Made by a program: the position numbers and the translations under genes. A stretch of 64,000 bases of DNA from Nocardia vinacea (lineage in GTDB: Bacteria > Actinomycetota > Actinomycetes > Mycobacteriales > Mycobacteriaceae). Where the stretch lies: contig NZ_CP109149.1 in NCBI RefSeq assembly GCF_035920345.1, forward strand, positions 9,734,001 to 9,798,000. Reading direction: 5' to 3'. Positions 10,246 through 18,891 of this stretch are shown here, one piece after another; within the stretch, counting starts at the first letter, position 1, and the number at the start of each line of letters is the position of its first letter. The notes beneath the pieces are model-generated. The model saw nothing but the letters and a program-made list of their open reading frames with translations, was not told the origin of the DNA and did no database searches.

Positions 10246-12225
10246 TCAGGGCAGCGCCGTCAGCGAGACGGTACTGCCCGCCTCGACATTGGAACCCACG
10301 CCCGGAACTTGGCCGATCACCACGGAGCTGTCGGACGGGGCGAGCTGACGCACCGCCACCACCAGGCCGAGCGCCTGCAGCTTGGAGCGGGCGTCGGCGA
10401 CGCTCGAGCCGACCAGCAGCGGCACCTTCACGGCATTCGAGACGATCAGGATGATGCCGTCGCCGGACTGGATCGTGGTGCCCGCGGCCGGTTCGGAGCC
10501 GATGACGGTATCCGCCTCGATCGTGCGGTCGAATTGAGTTCTGGTCTCGCGCACCGTGATTCCGGCTGCGGTGAGCACCTTGTTCGCTTCCTCGGTGGTC
10601 TTACCGCGCACATCGGGCATCTTCACCGGCTGAGATCCCTTGCTGCGGTATACCTTTACCTGCGCGGCCAGCGGCAGGACGGTGCCCGGAGCCGGATCCA
10701 CCTTCGCGAAGGTGCCCTTGGGCGCGGGGCTGCCGGTTTCGCCCGCGTCCACCGGTTGCAGTCCGGCATCGCGGATGAGCTGGTTGACCTTCGAAATGTC
10801 GTCGCCAGCTTTGATATCCGGCACGCGGGGTTTGCCGCTGGAGATCAGCACGGCCACCGTCGAACCCTTGGTGACCTTGGATCCGGCCGAGGGATCGGTG
10901 CCGACCACCCCGCCGACCGGGATGGTGTCGGAGGTCTTCTGTCTGATCTCGGTGTCGAAACCGGCATCCGCCAGCGCTGAAATCGCGCTGGCCTGATCCT
11001 TCCCGGCCACCGACGGGACGGCCGAGTAGCGCCCGACGCCCAACCACCAGCCGCCGATCCCGACCAGCAAGGTGAGGACCGCGACGATGGCGACCCAGAG
11101 CAGGACCGTGCGCCGCGATTTGGTCCGGTCGTCGAAGGGTGACGGCTGCGGCGAATGCGATGGTGCGTAGTGATCGCGGTAGGTGTCCGGCGGCCCGTAG
11201 TTGTCGGGCGGACCGTAGTCGGGCACCCGCGGGCGCGCCGCCGTGACGACCTTGGTGTGCTGCTCGGACTGTGGTGGCGGCGCCGCGGCTCTGGCCTGCT
11301 GCGGGGTCGGCGCGGCGGTCTTGAAGCTGGCGCTGAGATGTTCGGCCGACTCCTTGGGTGCGGGCACTCGATACGGCGGCAGATTCAGCGCGACCCCGAT
11401 CGAATGCAGTTCGGCCGCCATCTCGTTGGCATCGGCGAAGCGATGCGCGGGTTCGCGGTTGGTGGCCCGCGCGATCAGCTCGTCGAACTCCTGCGGGACT
11501 CCGGCGATGAATTCGCTCGGGCTGGGCACATCGTTCTCGATGCGCTGGTATGCCACCGATAACGAAGTGTCGCCGGTGAACGGGACCTGGCCGGTGAGCA
11601 GTTCGAAGATCAGGATGCCGAAGGAGTAGACATCGCTGCGCGAATCGGCGGTGCCTGCGGTCACCTGTTCGGGTGACAGGTACGCGGCGGTGCCGAGAAT
11701 TACGCTCGCCGAGGTGGTGTTCGCGGCCGCGACGGCGCGCACCAGACCGAAATCAGCGATCTTGACCTCGCCGGAATCGGAGATCAGCACATTCTCCGGT
11801 TTGATATCGCGATGGATCAGGCCCGCCGAATGCGCGACGCCGATCGCGGCCAGTACCGGCTCGGCGACCGCGCGCACCGCATGCGGTGGCATCGGACCGC
11901 GTTCGCGCAGCAGCTCGCGCAGCGTGCCACCCTCGACCAACTCCATGATCAGGAACGGATACTCGCCGTCCACTCCCTGGTCATAGACCGCGACCAGGGA
12001 GGGATGCTTGAGCTTGGCGACCGCGCGCGCCTCGAATTCGAACCGGGACAGAAACTGGGGATCGGCGGCGAACTTGGGATCCATCACCTTGATGGCGACC
12101 GGACGGTCCAGACGGGTATCCACCCCTCGGAAGACCATCGACATCCCGCCCCGCGCGATCGGCGCGTCGATGCGGTAGCGCCCCTCCAGGATTTGCCCGA
12201 TCAACTGATGTCCTCCGGCTTTCAC
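10246..12225 (-). CDS. pknL: Serine/threonine protein kinase PknL with PASTA domains
   Basis: A 659-residue transmembrane kinase. The kinase domain covers about residues 15-275: glycine loop IARGGMSM, lysine K46 in VAIKVMD, catalytic HRDIKPEN with D140, and DFG at 158-160. A proline-rich linker leads to one membrane helix (about 373-393), then four extracellular PASTA repeats to the end. PASTA domains bind peptidoglycan fragments or lipid II. Position beside the Rv2175c-type gene and mptA identifies it as PknL, although M. tuberculosis PknL is shorter (about 399 residues) and lacks PASTA. GTG 12225 is preceded by GAGGGG; the frame runs upstream into the repeat, which I exclude. Confidence 0.93.
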   Translation of the reverse strand: MKAGGHQLIGQILEGRYRIDAPIARGGMSMVFRGVDTRLDRPVAIKVMDPKFAADPQFLSRFEFEARAVAKLKHPSLVAVYDQGVDGEYPFLIMELVEGGTLRELLRERGPMPPHAVRAVAEPVLAAIGVAHSAGLIHRDIKPENVLISDSGEVKIADFGLVRAVAAANTTSASVILGTAAYLSPEQVTAGTADSRSDVYSFGILIFELLTGQVPFTGDTSLSVAYQRIENDVPSPSEFIAGVPQEFDELIARATNREPAHRFADANEMAAELHSIGVALNLPPYRVPAPKESAEHLSASFKTAAPTPQQARAAAPPPQSEQHTKVVTAARPRVPDYGPPDNYGPPDTYRDHYAPSHSPQPSPFDDRTKSRRTVLLWVAIVAVLTLLVGIGGWWLGVGRYSAVPSVAGKDQASAISALADAGFDTEIRQKTSDTIPVGGVVGTDPSAGSKVTKGSTVAVLISSGKPRVPDIKAGDDISKVNQLIRDAGLQPVDAGETGSPAPKGTFAKVDPAPGTVLPLAAQVKVYRSKGSQPVKMPDVRGKTTEEANKVLTAAGITVRETRTQFDRTIEADTVIGSEPAAGTTIQSGDGIILIVSNAVKVPLLVGSSVADARSKLQALGLVVAVRQLAPSDSSVVIGQVPGVGSNVEAGSTVSLTALP

Positions 12226-12309
12226 AAAGTTCTCACCCCTCGCTCGGAATGCGACAAGCGATTGACCGCCTCGCGCGGCCCGCTCACGATCGTAGCTGTG
12301 TCGATCGGC

Positions 12310-12480
12310 TGTGTTTTTGGCCGCGCGGGCGCGGCGTGTTCGCGGCCCCTGGTGTCTCGCGTCCGAGCCGTCGAGACTCGCGACTTCGTCGCATGCGCTT
12401 CGACGGCTCGGACGCGAGACGGGCCGCGAACGGGTCGCTCGTAAGACTCGCTCCGTGGTGGTCGGCGATGGCGGATCGTT
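12310..12480 (-). repeat. Structured dispersed repeat, copy R2 (upstream of pknL)
   Basis: Minus-strand homologue of 3461-3616. The long hairpin has perfect 21-bp arms (12354-12374 and 12400-12420). Its loop holds a small hairpin (GCGAC 12380-12384, GTCGC 12388-12392), and the distal hairpin is 12320-12326 with 12329-12335. Compared with R1 the stems differ by paired changes. Read in the pknL direction, the element ends 85 bp before the pknL start, nearly the same distance as R1 from ctaE. Confidence 0.8.
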
Positions 12481-12722
12481 CAGCACCTGATGCCCTCATG
12501 CCGGGCGGTGGAGTTCCGCGACTTCGTCGCATGCTCTTCGGCCACTGGGACGCGAGACGGCGCGAATGGGTCGCTCGTAAGACTTGCGCCGTTGTGGTCG
12601 CTGATGGCGGATCGTTCAGCACCTGATGCCCTCATGCCGGGCGGTGGAGTTCCGCGACTTCGTCGCATGCTCTTCGGCCACTGGGACGCGAGACGGGCCG
12701 CGAACGGGTAGCTCGTAAGACT
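12481..12722 (-). repeat. Two degenerate tandem copies of the R2 repeat (136-bp period)
   Basis: The sequence beginning CAGCACCTGATGCCCTCATG occurs at 12481 and again at 12617, a period of 136 bp. Both copies keep GCGACTTCGTCGCATGC, ACGCGAGACGG and CTCGTAAGACT of the R2 element but have lost one arm of the long hairpin, so they look like decayed duplicates. No gene is present in 12226-12825. Confidence 0.75.
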
Positions 12723-12812
12723 TTTGTCTGCAAACTGATGGTTCGTAGCCGCAGGTGTCGAATCACGCGGGAACGGTTCAGGGTGTCTCGAGCCACGCGA
12801 GTCGGGACCGTC

Positions 12813-12818
12813 TACCGT
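12813..12818 (+). promoter_or_regulatory. Putative -10 box, leaderless promoter of the Rv2175c-type gene
   Basis: TACCGT ends 7 bases before the GTG at 12826, with no ribosome-binding site between. Confidence 0.4.
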
Positions 12819-12825
12819 TATCCGG

Positions 12826-13194
12826 GTGAGTGCATTTCCTTGCAGTGACGATGTTCTTCCCCAGTCGGAGGCGGTTATACCGCTGCCCGAGGTGGCCGAC
12901 AAGCTCGGGCTCGTGGTGACCCGAGTGCATCAGATGCTGCGCGACCACCAGTTGCTCGCCCTGCGCCGCGATGGCGTGGCCGGCGTGCCCGAGCGATTCT
13001 TCGACGATACCGGCGCGATCGTGAAGTCGCTGCCGGGCCTGATCACCGTCATGAAAGACGCCAAGTACACCGATCAGGAGATCCTGGAGTGGATCTTCAC
13101 CGACGACGAGAGCCTGCCCGGTAAGCCCGTCGACGCATTGCACGGCCCGCTCGCGCGCGAGGTCCTGCGCCGCGCGGCAGCCGAGCCCTTCTGA
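12826..13194 (+). CDS. Rv2175c-family winged-helix DNA-binding protein
   Basis: A 122-residue homologue of M. tuberculosis Rv2175c, a nucleoid-type DNA-binding protein that PknL phosphorylates. The N-terminal helix-turn-helix region (IPLPEVADKLGLVVTRVHQMLRDHQLLALRRDG is split by the wing) is followed by conserved KSLPGLITVMKDAKYTDQEI, LEWIFT and the C-terminal PVDALHGPLAREVLRRA. Divergent from pknL with the repeat array between them, as in mycobacteria. GTG 12826 lies directly behind a -10-like box, so the transcript is probably leaderless. The phosphoacceptor threonine of the mycobacterial N-terminus cannot be assigned with certainty here. Confidence 0.9.
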   Translation: MSAFPCSDDVLPQSEAVIPLPEVADKLGLVVTRVHQMLRDHQLLALRRDGVAGVPERFFDDTGAIVKSLPGLITVMKDAKYTDQEILEWIFTDDESLPGKPVDALHGPLAREVLRRAAAEPF

Positions 13195-13195
13195 A

Positions 13196-13228
13196 TTTTT
13201 GGCCGCGCGGGCGCGGCGTGTTCGCGGC
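13196..13228 (+). repeat. 33-bp exact repeat of 12314-12346
   Basis: TTTTTGGCCGCGCGGGCGCG and the following 13 bases are identical to the distal end of repeat R2. The block forms a GC hairpin (GCCGCGC with GCGCGGC). Here it sits right after the Rv2175c-type gene and before the crtB stop, where it may act as a terminator, read on the minus strand with its T-run. Confidence 0.7.
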
Positions 13229-13247
13229 GCTTAGTTGCGATCGAGTC

Positions 13248-14186
13248 TCAGTGCGGCAGGGCCGCGGAGGTGAACTCGATCGCCGCGACACGCAGGCGTC
13301 GGCGGCGGGGGACCACGGCGCGGCGCGCGAACACCGCGTAGTCGGAGTGTTCGATTTCATCGAGAATGCCGGAGTAGAGCGTGCTCGCGGTGCGGATGGC
13401 GGGGCGCACGCGGGGGTCGAGTAGGTCGATGCCCGGGTTCGCGAAACGGTAGAGGTCGCGGTTGATCGCGATCAGGTGGGCCAGCGCGCGGCGCACCCGC
13501 TGGTCGGTGTGGCCGATGCGGTGGCAGTGGGTCAGCAGATCCGCTTCCACGCCGAAGGCCGCGAGTTCGTCGGTGGGGAGGTAGATCCGGCCCCGGTCCA
13601 GATCCTCGGCGATATCGCGCAGGAAGTTGGTGAGCTGAAAGGCTTCGCCGAGTGCGGCGGCGGCGGGTTCGGCCTCGGCTACCGGGACGACCGTGCCGAG
13701 TACCGGCAGCAGTTGCAGACCGATCGCGGCCGCGGAACCGCGCATGTAGTCGCGCAGCTCGGTCATGGTGGCGTAGGCGGCACGGAAGTGCGCGGTTCCC
13801 GGCACATCCATGCGCATGGAGTCCAGGAAGGTCCAGAAGTGTTGGGGCGCAATGTCGTAGCGCTGGATAGTGTCGGCCAGTGCGGCGAGTACCTGGGTGT
13901 GCCGGTCGACGGGAGGCTTTGCCTGCTCCAAGGCGACGCGCAGTTGCTTCTCGATCAGATCGAGTTCGCCCGCGGGTCCGTGTTCGGCGTCGTACGTGGG
14001 GTGATCGACGATGTCGTCGACCAGTCGCGCGAAGGCGTAGAGCGCGTGCACCGCGGGTCTTCGTGGTGCCGACAGCAGGCGGGTGGCGAGGAAGTAGGTG
14101 CGTCCGTGTACGGCGGCAATCGCCCGGCAGACGCGGTATGCCGCGGCCAGTTCCGAGCCGCGAGCGGGTAGCGCGACCTCGGTCAT
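13248..14186 (-). CDS. crtB: Phytoene synthase
   Basis: CrtB condenses two geranylgeranyl diphosphates head to head into phytoene, the first C40 carotenoid. The 312-residue protein carries the two aspartate-rich sites, DDIVD (in ARLVDDIVDHPTYD) and DIAED (in LRDIAEDLDRGRIYLP), and YMRGSAAAIGLQLLP between them. The start ATG 14186 overlaps the mptA stop by 4 bases, so translation is coupled. The long frame upstream of this ATG is the shadow of mptA. It is the last gene of the crtE-crtI-mptA-crtB run. Confidence 0.94.
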   Translation of the reverse strand: MTEVALPARGSELAAAYRVCRAIAAVHGRTYFLATRLLSAPRRPAVHALYAFARLVDDIVDHPTYDAEHGPAGELDLIEKQLRVALEQAKPPVDRHTQVLAALADTIQRYDIAPQHFWTFLDSMRMDVPGTAHFRAAYATMTELRDYMRGSAAAIGLQLLPVLGTVVPVAEAEPAAAALGEAFQLTNFLRDIAEDLDRGRIYLPTDELAAFGVEADLLTHCHRIGHTDQRVRRALAHLIAINRDLYRFANPGIDLLDPRVRPAIRTASTLYSGILDEIEHSDYAVFARRAVVPRRRRLRVAAIEFTSAALPH

Positions 14187-15901
14187 GACCGGGTGACAGC
14201 GACCGGATTGCTCTCCGGTGGGGTGGCGCGCAATCGCAACGGGTCGACCCGCCGCAGCGACAGTGCCGCGACCACGGCGGCGAACGTCGCGGCGGCCACG
14301 TGCCCGAAGCTGTAGAGCCCGATCGAGCCGTCCGGCTGGAAGACCAGCATCAACCAGGTGCACAGCCCGACCAGCACCATCAGCGTGGTGGTGGACAGTG
14401 CGAACCCGGCGGCCAACGCCAGCGGCCAGGAGTAGTACCAGGGCAGTGCCGCGGGCGAGAGGATGACGATGGCGACGAAGGCGATGAGGATGCCGAAGAC
14501 CGCCTCGCGCTCGCTGTGCCGGAACCGCCACCAGGTCCACGCCAGCACGGCGATCAGCGCCAGCGCACAGAGTGCGCGGGTCACCGTGAGCACTGGATCC
14601 ATCTGGAACGGCGTCACCCAGCGGACCATATGCGCCATGATCGTCGGCAGCGAGAGCCAGTTGATGATCTTCTTCGAGCCCGACAGCGCGGTCAGCCAGC
14701 CGATGCCGACCCCGGCGATGGCCGAGGCGGCCACGAAGACCACCGCGAACACGCTCAAACCGAGTCCGGCGATCTTGGCGAACATCAGCGCCGGATGCGG
14801 TACTTCCGCACTCGGTCGCGCGGGTTCGGCCTCGCTTTCGATGCGCTGGGTCGCACCCGGTGATTGCGCGGCGCGTTGCAGCGCCCGGCGTTCACGTTCG
14901 TGCAGCATCCAGATCCACACCAGGAACGGCAGTGCGACACCGGCGGTCGCCTTGATGGCGACGCCGATCGCGACGACCACGATGCCCGCCACATGATGGC
15001 GCTCCAGCACGAGTGCGATACCCGCGCACATGAGCCCGACCATGAGCATTTCGTTGTGCACGCCGCCGATGAGGTGGATCAGCACCAGCGGGTTGAGCAC
15101 CGCCAGCCACAACGCGACCGTCGGCTTACCACCGAGATGTTTGGTCAGGTACGGCACCGCCCACATCATCAGCGCCAGTCCCGGCAGCATGACCAGTCGC
15201 AGTGCGATGGTGCCCGCGACCACGTTATCGCCGGTGATCGCGGTGATCGCGTTGCCGAGTAGCAGGAAGATCGGACCGTACGGCGCGGTGGTGGTGGTCC
15301 AGACCGGGCTCACATTGTCCAGCAGCACACCGGCATTGGCGACCGGCGGAGAGACGTAGGGATCGAAGCCGTCGCGTAGCAGTGCGCCCTGGGCCAGATA
15401 CGAATACGCGTCCCGGCTGAACATCGGCACCGCGAACAGCAGCGGGAAGATCCAGATGCCGACGATCGCGCGCAGTTCGTTCAGCGTGACCCCGGCGTCG
15501 GGCCGGTCGCCGAATCCGATCGTGGTGCGGCCCAGGCGCACCCACGCGGTGATCATCAACAGCACACCGACCCAGATGACCATGGTGGACAGCACATAGC
15601 CGTGCCCGAATCGCAGCCAGGACAGATGCATCGCCTCGAGCAGCGGATCGCGCTTGCGGACGCTGCCCGCGCCGAATCCGCCGAAGGTGATCATCAGCGC
15701 GCCGAAGAAACCGAGCAGCGCCGAATGTCCCTCGGGGCTGCGGGCGAAGTCGGCGGTGGTCCGCAGCCAGGCCCGGAACCCGTGTTCGTCGACGGCCTGC
15801 GGTGCCTGGCGCGCCGGGGCGCTCGATGGACGCGCCTCGTCTTCGGTCGCGGCGATCGAGTTGTCGGTGGGTGCGGCGGCCGTCGTCTCAGGGGGATGCA
15901 T
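14183..15901 (-). CDS. mptA: Alpha-(1->6)-mannopyranosyltransferase MptA family (GT-C)
   Basis: A 572-residue polyprenyl-phosphomannose-dependent mannosyltransferase with about a dozen membrane helices. It elongates the alpha-1,6-mannan backbone of lipomannan and lipoarabinomannan on the outer face of the membrane. A family mark is the loop SRDAYSYLAQGALLRDGFDP followed by YVSPP and TTAPYGPIFLLL. The N-terminal 60 residues are hydrophilic and variable. Synteny (Rv2176 pknL, Rv2175c, Rv2174 mptA, Rv2173) supports MptA over its paralogue MptB. Here crt genes have been inserted on both sides of it. Confidence 0.9.
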   Translation of the reverse strand: MHPPETTAAAPTDNSIAATEDEARPSSAPARQAPQAVDEHGFRAWLRTTADFARSPEGHSALLGFFGALMITFGGFGAGSVRKRDPLLEAMHLSWLRFGHGYVLSTMVIWVGVLLMITAWVRLGRTTIGFGDRPDAGVTLNELRAIVGIWIFPLLFAVPMFSRDAYSYLAQGALLRDGFDPYVSPPVANAGVLLDNVSPVWTTTTAPYGPIFLLLGNAITAITGDNVVAGTIALRLVMLPGLALMMWAVPYLTKHLGGKPTVALWLAVLNPLVLIHLIGGVHNEMLMVGLMCAGIALVLERHHVAGIVVVAIGVAIKATAGVALPFLVWIWMLHERERRALQRAAQSPGATQRIESEAEPARPSAEVPHPALMFAKIAGLGLSVFAVVFVAASAIAGVGIGWLTALSGSKKIINWLSLPTIMAHMVRWVTPFQMDPVLTVTRALCALALIAVLAWTWWRFRHSEREAVFGILIAFVAIVILSPAALPWYYSWPLALAAGFALSTTTLMVLVGLCTWLMLVFQPDGSIGLYSFGHVAAATFAAVVAALSLRRVDPLRLRATPPESNPVAVTRS

Positions 15902-15965
15902 GTGGTGTCGGTCCCCCCGGAGTGGTCGGCGGTCGCAACCGCAGGCGAATAGGTCGGCCGTTAGT

Positions 15966-17549
15966 TTATCGGCTTGCCGGGAACACTATCCCGCTGGTGC
16001 GTGAGGATTCATCCCGAGTGGCTCGCGCGGTGCCGATAATTCGGTTTGCCGCCAGTTTTCCGGACAGCAAGGTGGTCGGCACGCCGACACCCGGAGTGGT
16101 GCCACAACCGGCGATAACCACGTTGTCGCTGCCGCCGGAAAAATTGCGCGGACGAAATGGGCCGGTTTGCCGGAACAGATGGGCTGCCGAGAAGGGGGTG
16201 CCCGCAAGCATGCCCTGATCGTGCCAGGTGCCGGGTGTGTCGAGATGATCGGCGGTGAAGTGTTCGGCGATGCCGTGATATCCGCGCTCCTCCAACACAT
16301 TCAGGAGTTCACGCAGGTATGAAGGGCCGAGCCGATCCCAGTCCAACGGCGCTGCGTCCAGGTTGGGGCAGGGGGCGAGTAGCGAGAACGGCTCGTGCCT
16401 GCCGTCGGCACGGTCGATGTAGAGCGTGGGATCAGTCAGCGCGGGCCGGGTGAGCAGCAATGACGGGTCACTCATCAAACGACCGTTGCCGGGGCGCGCG
16501 GCGATCTCGTCGAAGGTCCGGTTCCAGGCGTCGCCGAAATCGATGGTGTGGTGGGCCTGGATCGGCCAGGTCTGGGCGATCGCGGCGGGGATGGTTCCGT
16601 GTGCGACGACGGCGGACGGTGCGGCGCGCAGGCGACGGCGGCGGCGCACGCCGAAGCGCTCGAGAGCGCCGAGGTCGGTGGTGAGCACCACGGCGTCGCA
16701 GACGAAGGTGCGGCCGTTCGCGGTGCGGACCTGCCTGGCCCGGCCGCCCGCGTATTCGATCCCGGTGACCTCGGTGTTCAACTCGAGGGCGCCGCCCGCC
16801 GCGGTGAAGGCATCGGCGAGTGCGACGGTGATGGCGCGCATACCGCCCTCCGGGAAGTAGACGCCCAGTGAGGTGTCCATATGCGGGATCGCGCCGTATA
16901 CGGCCAGTGCCTTCGCCGGGGCCATGCCCGCGTAGAGCGCCTGGAAGGTGAACAGTCGGGCCAGGCGGGGATCGCGCAGGAAGTGGGAGACGCGCGGGCC
17001 GAGCCTGCCGAATCCGCCCAGACGCACGAGGGTGGCCAGTGCGCGGCGCTTGGCCGGATAGCGGACCATATCGACCGGCGAATCGAAGTTCGTATCCATG
17101 AACTCGATGAATTCGGCCTGGTAGATCTCCGCGAGCCAGTTGCGCAGCCGTCGGTAGCGCAGGGCCTCGTCCTCGCCGCAGACACGGGCCACTTCGATCG
17201 CCATCGCCTCGGGATCGGCGTAGACGCGAATGGTGGAGTCGTCGGCGAAGCGGGCGTGATAGCTGGGGGCGAGTTGGTGGATGCGCAATGGCGGAGTGCA
17301 GGTTTCGGGGGTTGCGCCGACGGCGGCGAGGGCATCGGCGATCAGCTCCGGCAAGGTGAGTACCGTTGCGCCGGAGTCGATTTCGTAATCGGGGCCGCGG
17401 TACATGCCGACTCGGCCGCCGGGATGATCGGCGCGTTCCAGCAGGGTGACGGTGCGCCCGGCCCCGGTCAGATACAGGGCGGCGGCGAGGCCGGATAGGC
17501 CCGCGCCCACCACCACGACGCGATCGGTCGGTCCCGCAACGGTTTTCAT
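15966..17549 (-). CDS. crtI: Phytoene desaturase (CrtI type)
   Basis: A 527-residue FAD enzyme that desaturates phytoene to lycopene or neurosporene. The N-terminal dinucleotide fold is VVVVGAGLSGLAAALYL with E of LLERADHPGGRVG, followed by DSGATVLTLPELI. The C-terminal motif GGSDNVVIAGCGTTPGVGVP corresponds to the bacterial carotene dehydrogenase signature. The start ATG 17549 follows GGAGATCCAC. It lies 25 bp downstream of crtE and 64 bp before mptA, so it is probably in one transcript with both. Confidence 0.93.
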   Translation of the reverse strand: MKTVAGPTDRVVVVGAGLSGLAAALYLTGAGRTVTLLERADHPGGRVGMYRGPDYEIDSGATVLTLPELIADALAAVGATPETCTPPLRIHQLAPSYHARFADDSTIRVYADPEAMAIEVARVCGEDEALRYRRLRNWLAEIYQAEFIEFMDTNFDSPVDMVRYPAKRRALATLVRLGGFGRLGPRVSHFLRDPRLARLFTFQALYAGMAPAKALAVYGAIPHMDTSLGVYFPEGGMRAITVALADAFTAAGGALELNTEVTGIEYAGGRARQVRTANGRTFVCDAVVLTTDLGALERFGVRRRRRLRAAPSAVVAHGTIPAAIAQTWPIQAHHTIDFGDAWNRTFDEIAARPGNGRLMSDPSLLLTRPALTDPTLYIDRADGRHEPFSLLAPCPNLDAAPLDWDRLGPSYLRELLNVLEERGYHGIAEHFTADHLDTPGTWHDQGMLAGTPFSAAHLFRQTGPFRPRNFSGGSDNVVIAGCGTTPGVGVPTTLLSGKLAANRIIGTARATRDESSRTSGIVFPASR

Positions 17550-17573
17550 GTGGATCTCCTCGCGCGGCCGCGG

Positions 17574-18716
17574 CTAGTGCGTACGACTCGTCGCGGCCAG
17601 GGCCATGGCGCGCAACCGCTCCTTGGCATCGGGCGTGGCGGTACTCGAGGCCAGTGCGGCCAGGCCCTGTTCGGTGAGTTCGGTGATGCGGCGTTCCACC
17701 TCGTCGACCGCGCCGAGTCCGGTGATCACCGCGCGCAACCGCTCGACCTGGTCCGTAGTCAGATCGGTGCCGATGCTGGTGCGCAGCAGGTCGGCGGTGG
17801 CCGGGTCGGTGGCGTCGGCGCGCTGCAGCGCCTCGGCGACCAGGACGGTGCGCTTGCCCTCGCGTAGGTCGTCGCCGGAGGGCTTTCCGGTGACCGCGGG
17901 GTCACCGAAGACGCCGAGCAGATCGTCGCGCAGCTGGAAGGCGATGCCGATATCGGTACCGAAGGTCCGGTAGGCCTCGATCAGGTGCGGATCGGCGTCG
18001 GCGAGTGCCGCACCCAGGTGCAGCGGGCGCTCGACGGTGTAGGCCGCGGTCTTGTAGCGGTTGATGCGCAGCGCCGCGGCGACGGATTCGTCACCTGCCG
18101 ATTCGCCGTGGATATCGAGCAGTTGCCCGCCGAGCACCTCGGTGCGCATCAGCGCCCAGACCGGTGCGAAGCGGCCGAGGGCGGCGGCGTCCAGTCCGGC
18201 GGTGTGCACCATGTCATCGGCCCAGGCCAGCGCCAGATCGCCGACCAGGATGGCGACCGAGGTGCCGAAGTGTTCGGCATCACCGGCCCAGCCGTGGTCG
18301 CGGTGGCGCTGTTCGAAGTCGACGTGCACGGTGGGGAAGCGGCGTCGGGTGCGCGAGGAGTCGATGATGTCGTCGTGGACCAGCGCGCAGGCCTGCACCA
18401 ATTCCAGTGCGGCACAGGCGTTCAGGACCGCGGCGGCGTGCGGGCCGGTGGGATCGCCGCCCGCGCCGAGCCAGCCGGTCCAGGCGAAGGCAGGGCGGGT
18501 GCGCTTACCGCCGCGCAGCACGAAGAGTTCCAGCGCGTCCGCGGCCTGAACGAAAACCGGACCGAGCGGTTCGACGATCGGGCGTCGGGTCAGGAAGAAC
18601 GCCTTGAGCGCGTCCTCGACCGCCGCGACGAATCCGGGGGTGCCCGGCGTGTGATTCGCGGGCGGGGTGGGGTGAGGCGTCTGGATACCGGTTCCGGCGG
18701 ACAGGGGAGCCTCCAA
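17574..18716 (-). CDS. crtE: Geranylgeranyl diphosphate synthase (IdsA2/CrtE type)
   Basis: A polyprenyl synthase of 380 residues supplying GGPP to CrtB. The first aspartate-rich motif is DDIID (LVHDDIIDSSRTRRR), the second DDLLG within FQLRDDLLGVFGDPAVTGKP. Closest in pattern to M. tuberculosis Rv2173 (IdsA2), which occupies the same place next to mptA. The start is given as TTG 18716. No good ribosome-binding site precedes it, and the first 40 residues are proline-rich and not conserved, so an internal start is possible. Divergent from the MTHFR-family gene. Confidence 0.92.
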   Translation of the reverse strand: MEAPLSAGTGIQTPHPTPPANHTPGTPGFVAAVEDALKAFFLTRRPIVEPLGPVFVQAADALELFVLRGGKRTRPAFAWTGWLGAGGDPTGPHAAAVLNACAALELVQACALVHDDIIDSSRTRRRFPTVHVDFEQRHRDHGWAGDAEHFGTSVAILVGDLALAWADDMVHTAGLDAAALGRFAPVWALMRTEVLGGQLLDIHGESAGDESVAAALRINRYKTAAYTVERPLHLGAALADADPHLIEAYRTFGTDIGIAFQLRDDLLGVFGDPAVTGKPSGDDLREGKRTVLVAEALQRADATDPATADLLRTSIGTDLTTDQVERLRAVITGLGAVDEVERRITELTEQGLAALASSTATPDAKERLRAMALAATSRTH

Positions 18717-18879
18717 GGTCGTGCGGGTGCTGGTGCGCGGTGGATCGTGGGCGCTATGGGTACTTCGGTGCCGGACGGTGACCGTCGCGCGTGTCGTTCC
18801 GGCGATTGCGAGCGTGTCGCTTGCTCGCAGAATACGCGTACGGTTGCGACGACCTGACGGCCCGGTTACGGCCCACCAC

Positions 18880-18885
18880 TACACT
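18880..18885 (+). promoter_or_regulatory. Putative -10 box of a leaderless MTHFR promoter
   Basis: TACACT ends 6 bases before the GTG at 18892. A TTGCGA-like box lies near 18844, but the spacing to it is too long to count as a firm -35. Confidence 0.5.
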
Positions 18886-18891
18886 GGACCG

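Noticed and set aside
12226..12825. Frames of about 110-140 codons in the repeat array upstream of pknL
   Set aside because: They follow the repeat structure on both strands (same peptides recur in each copy) and have no independent coding signs.
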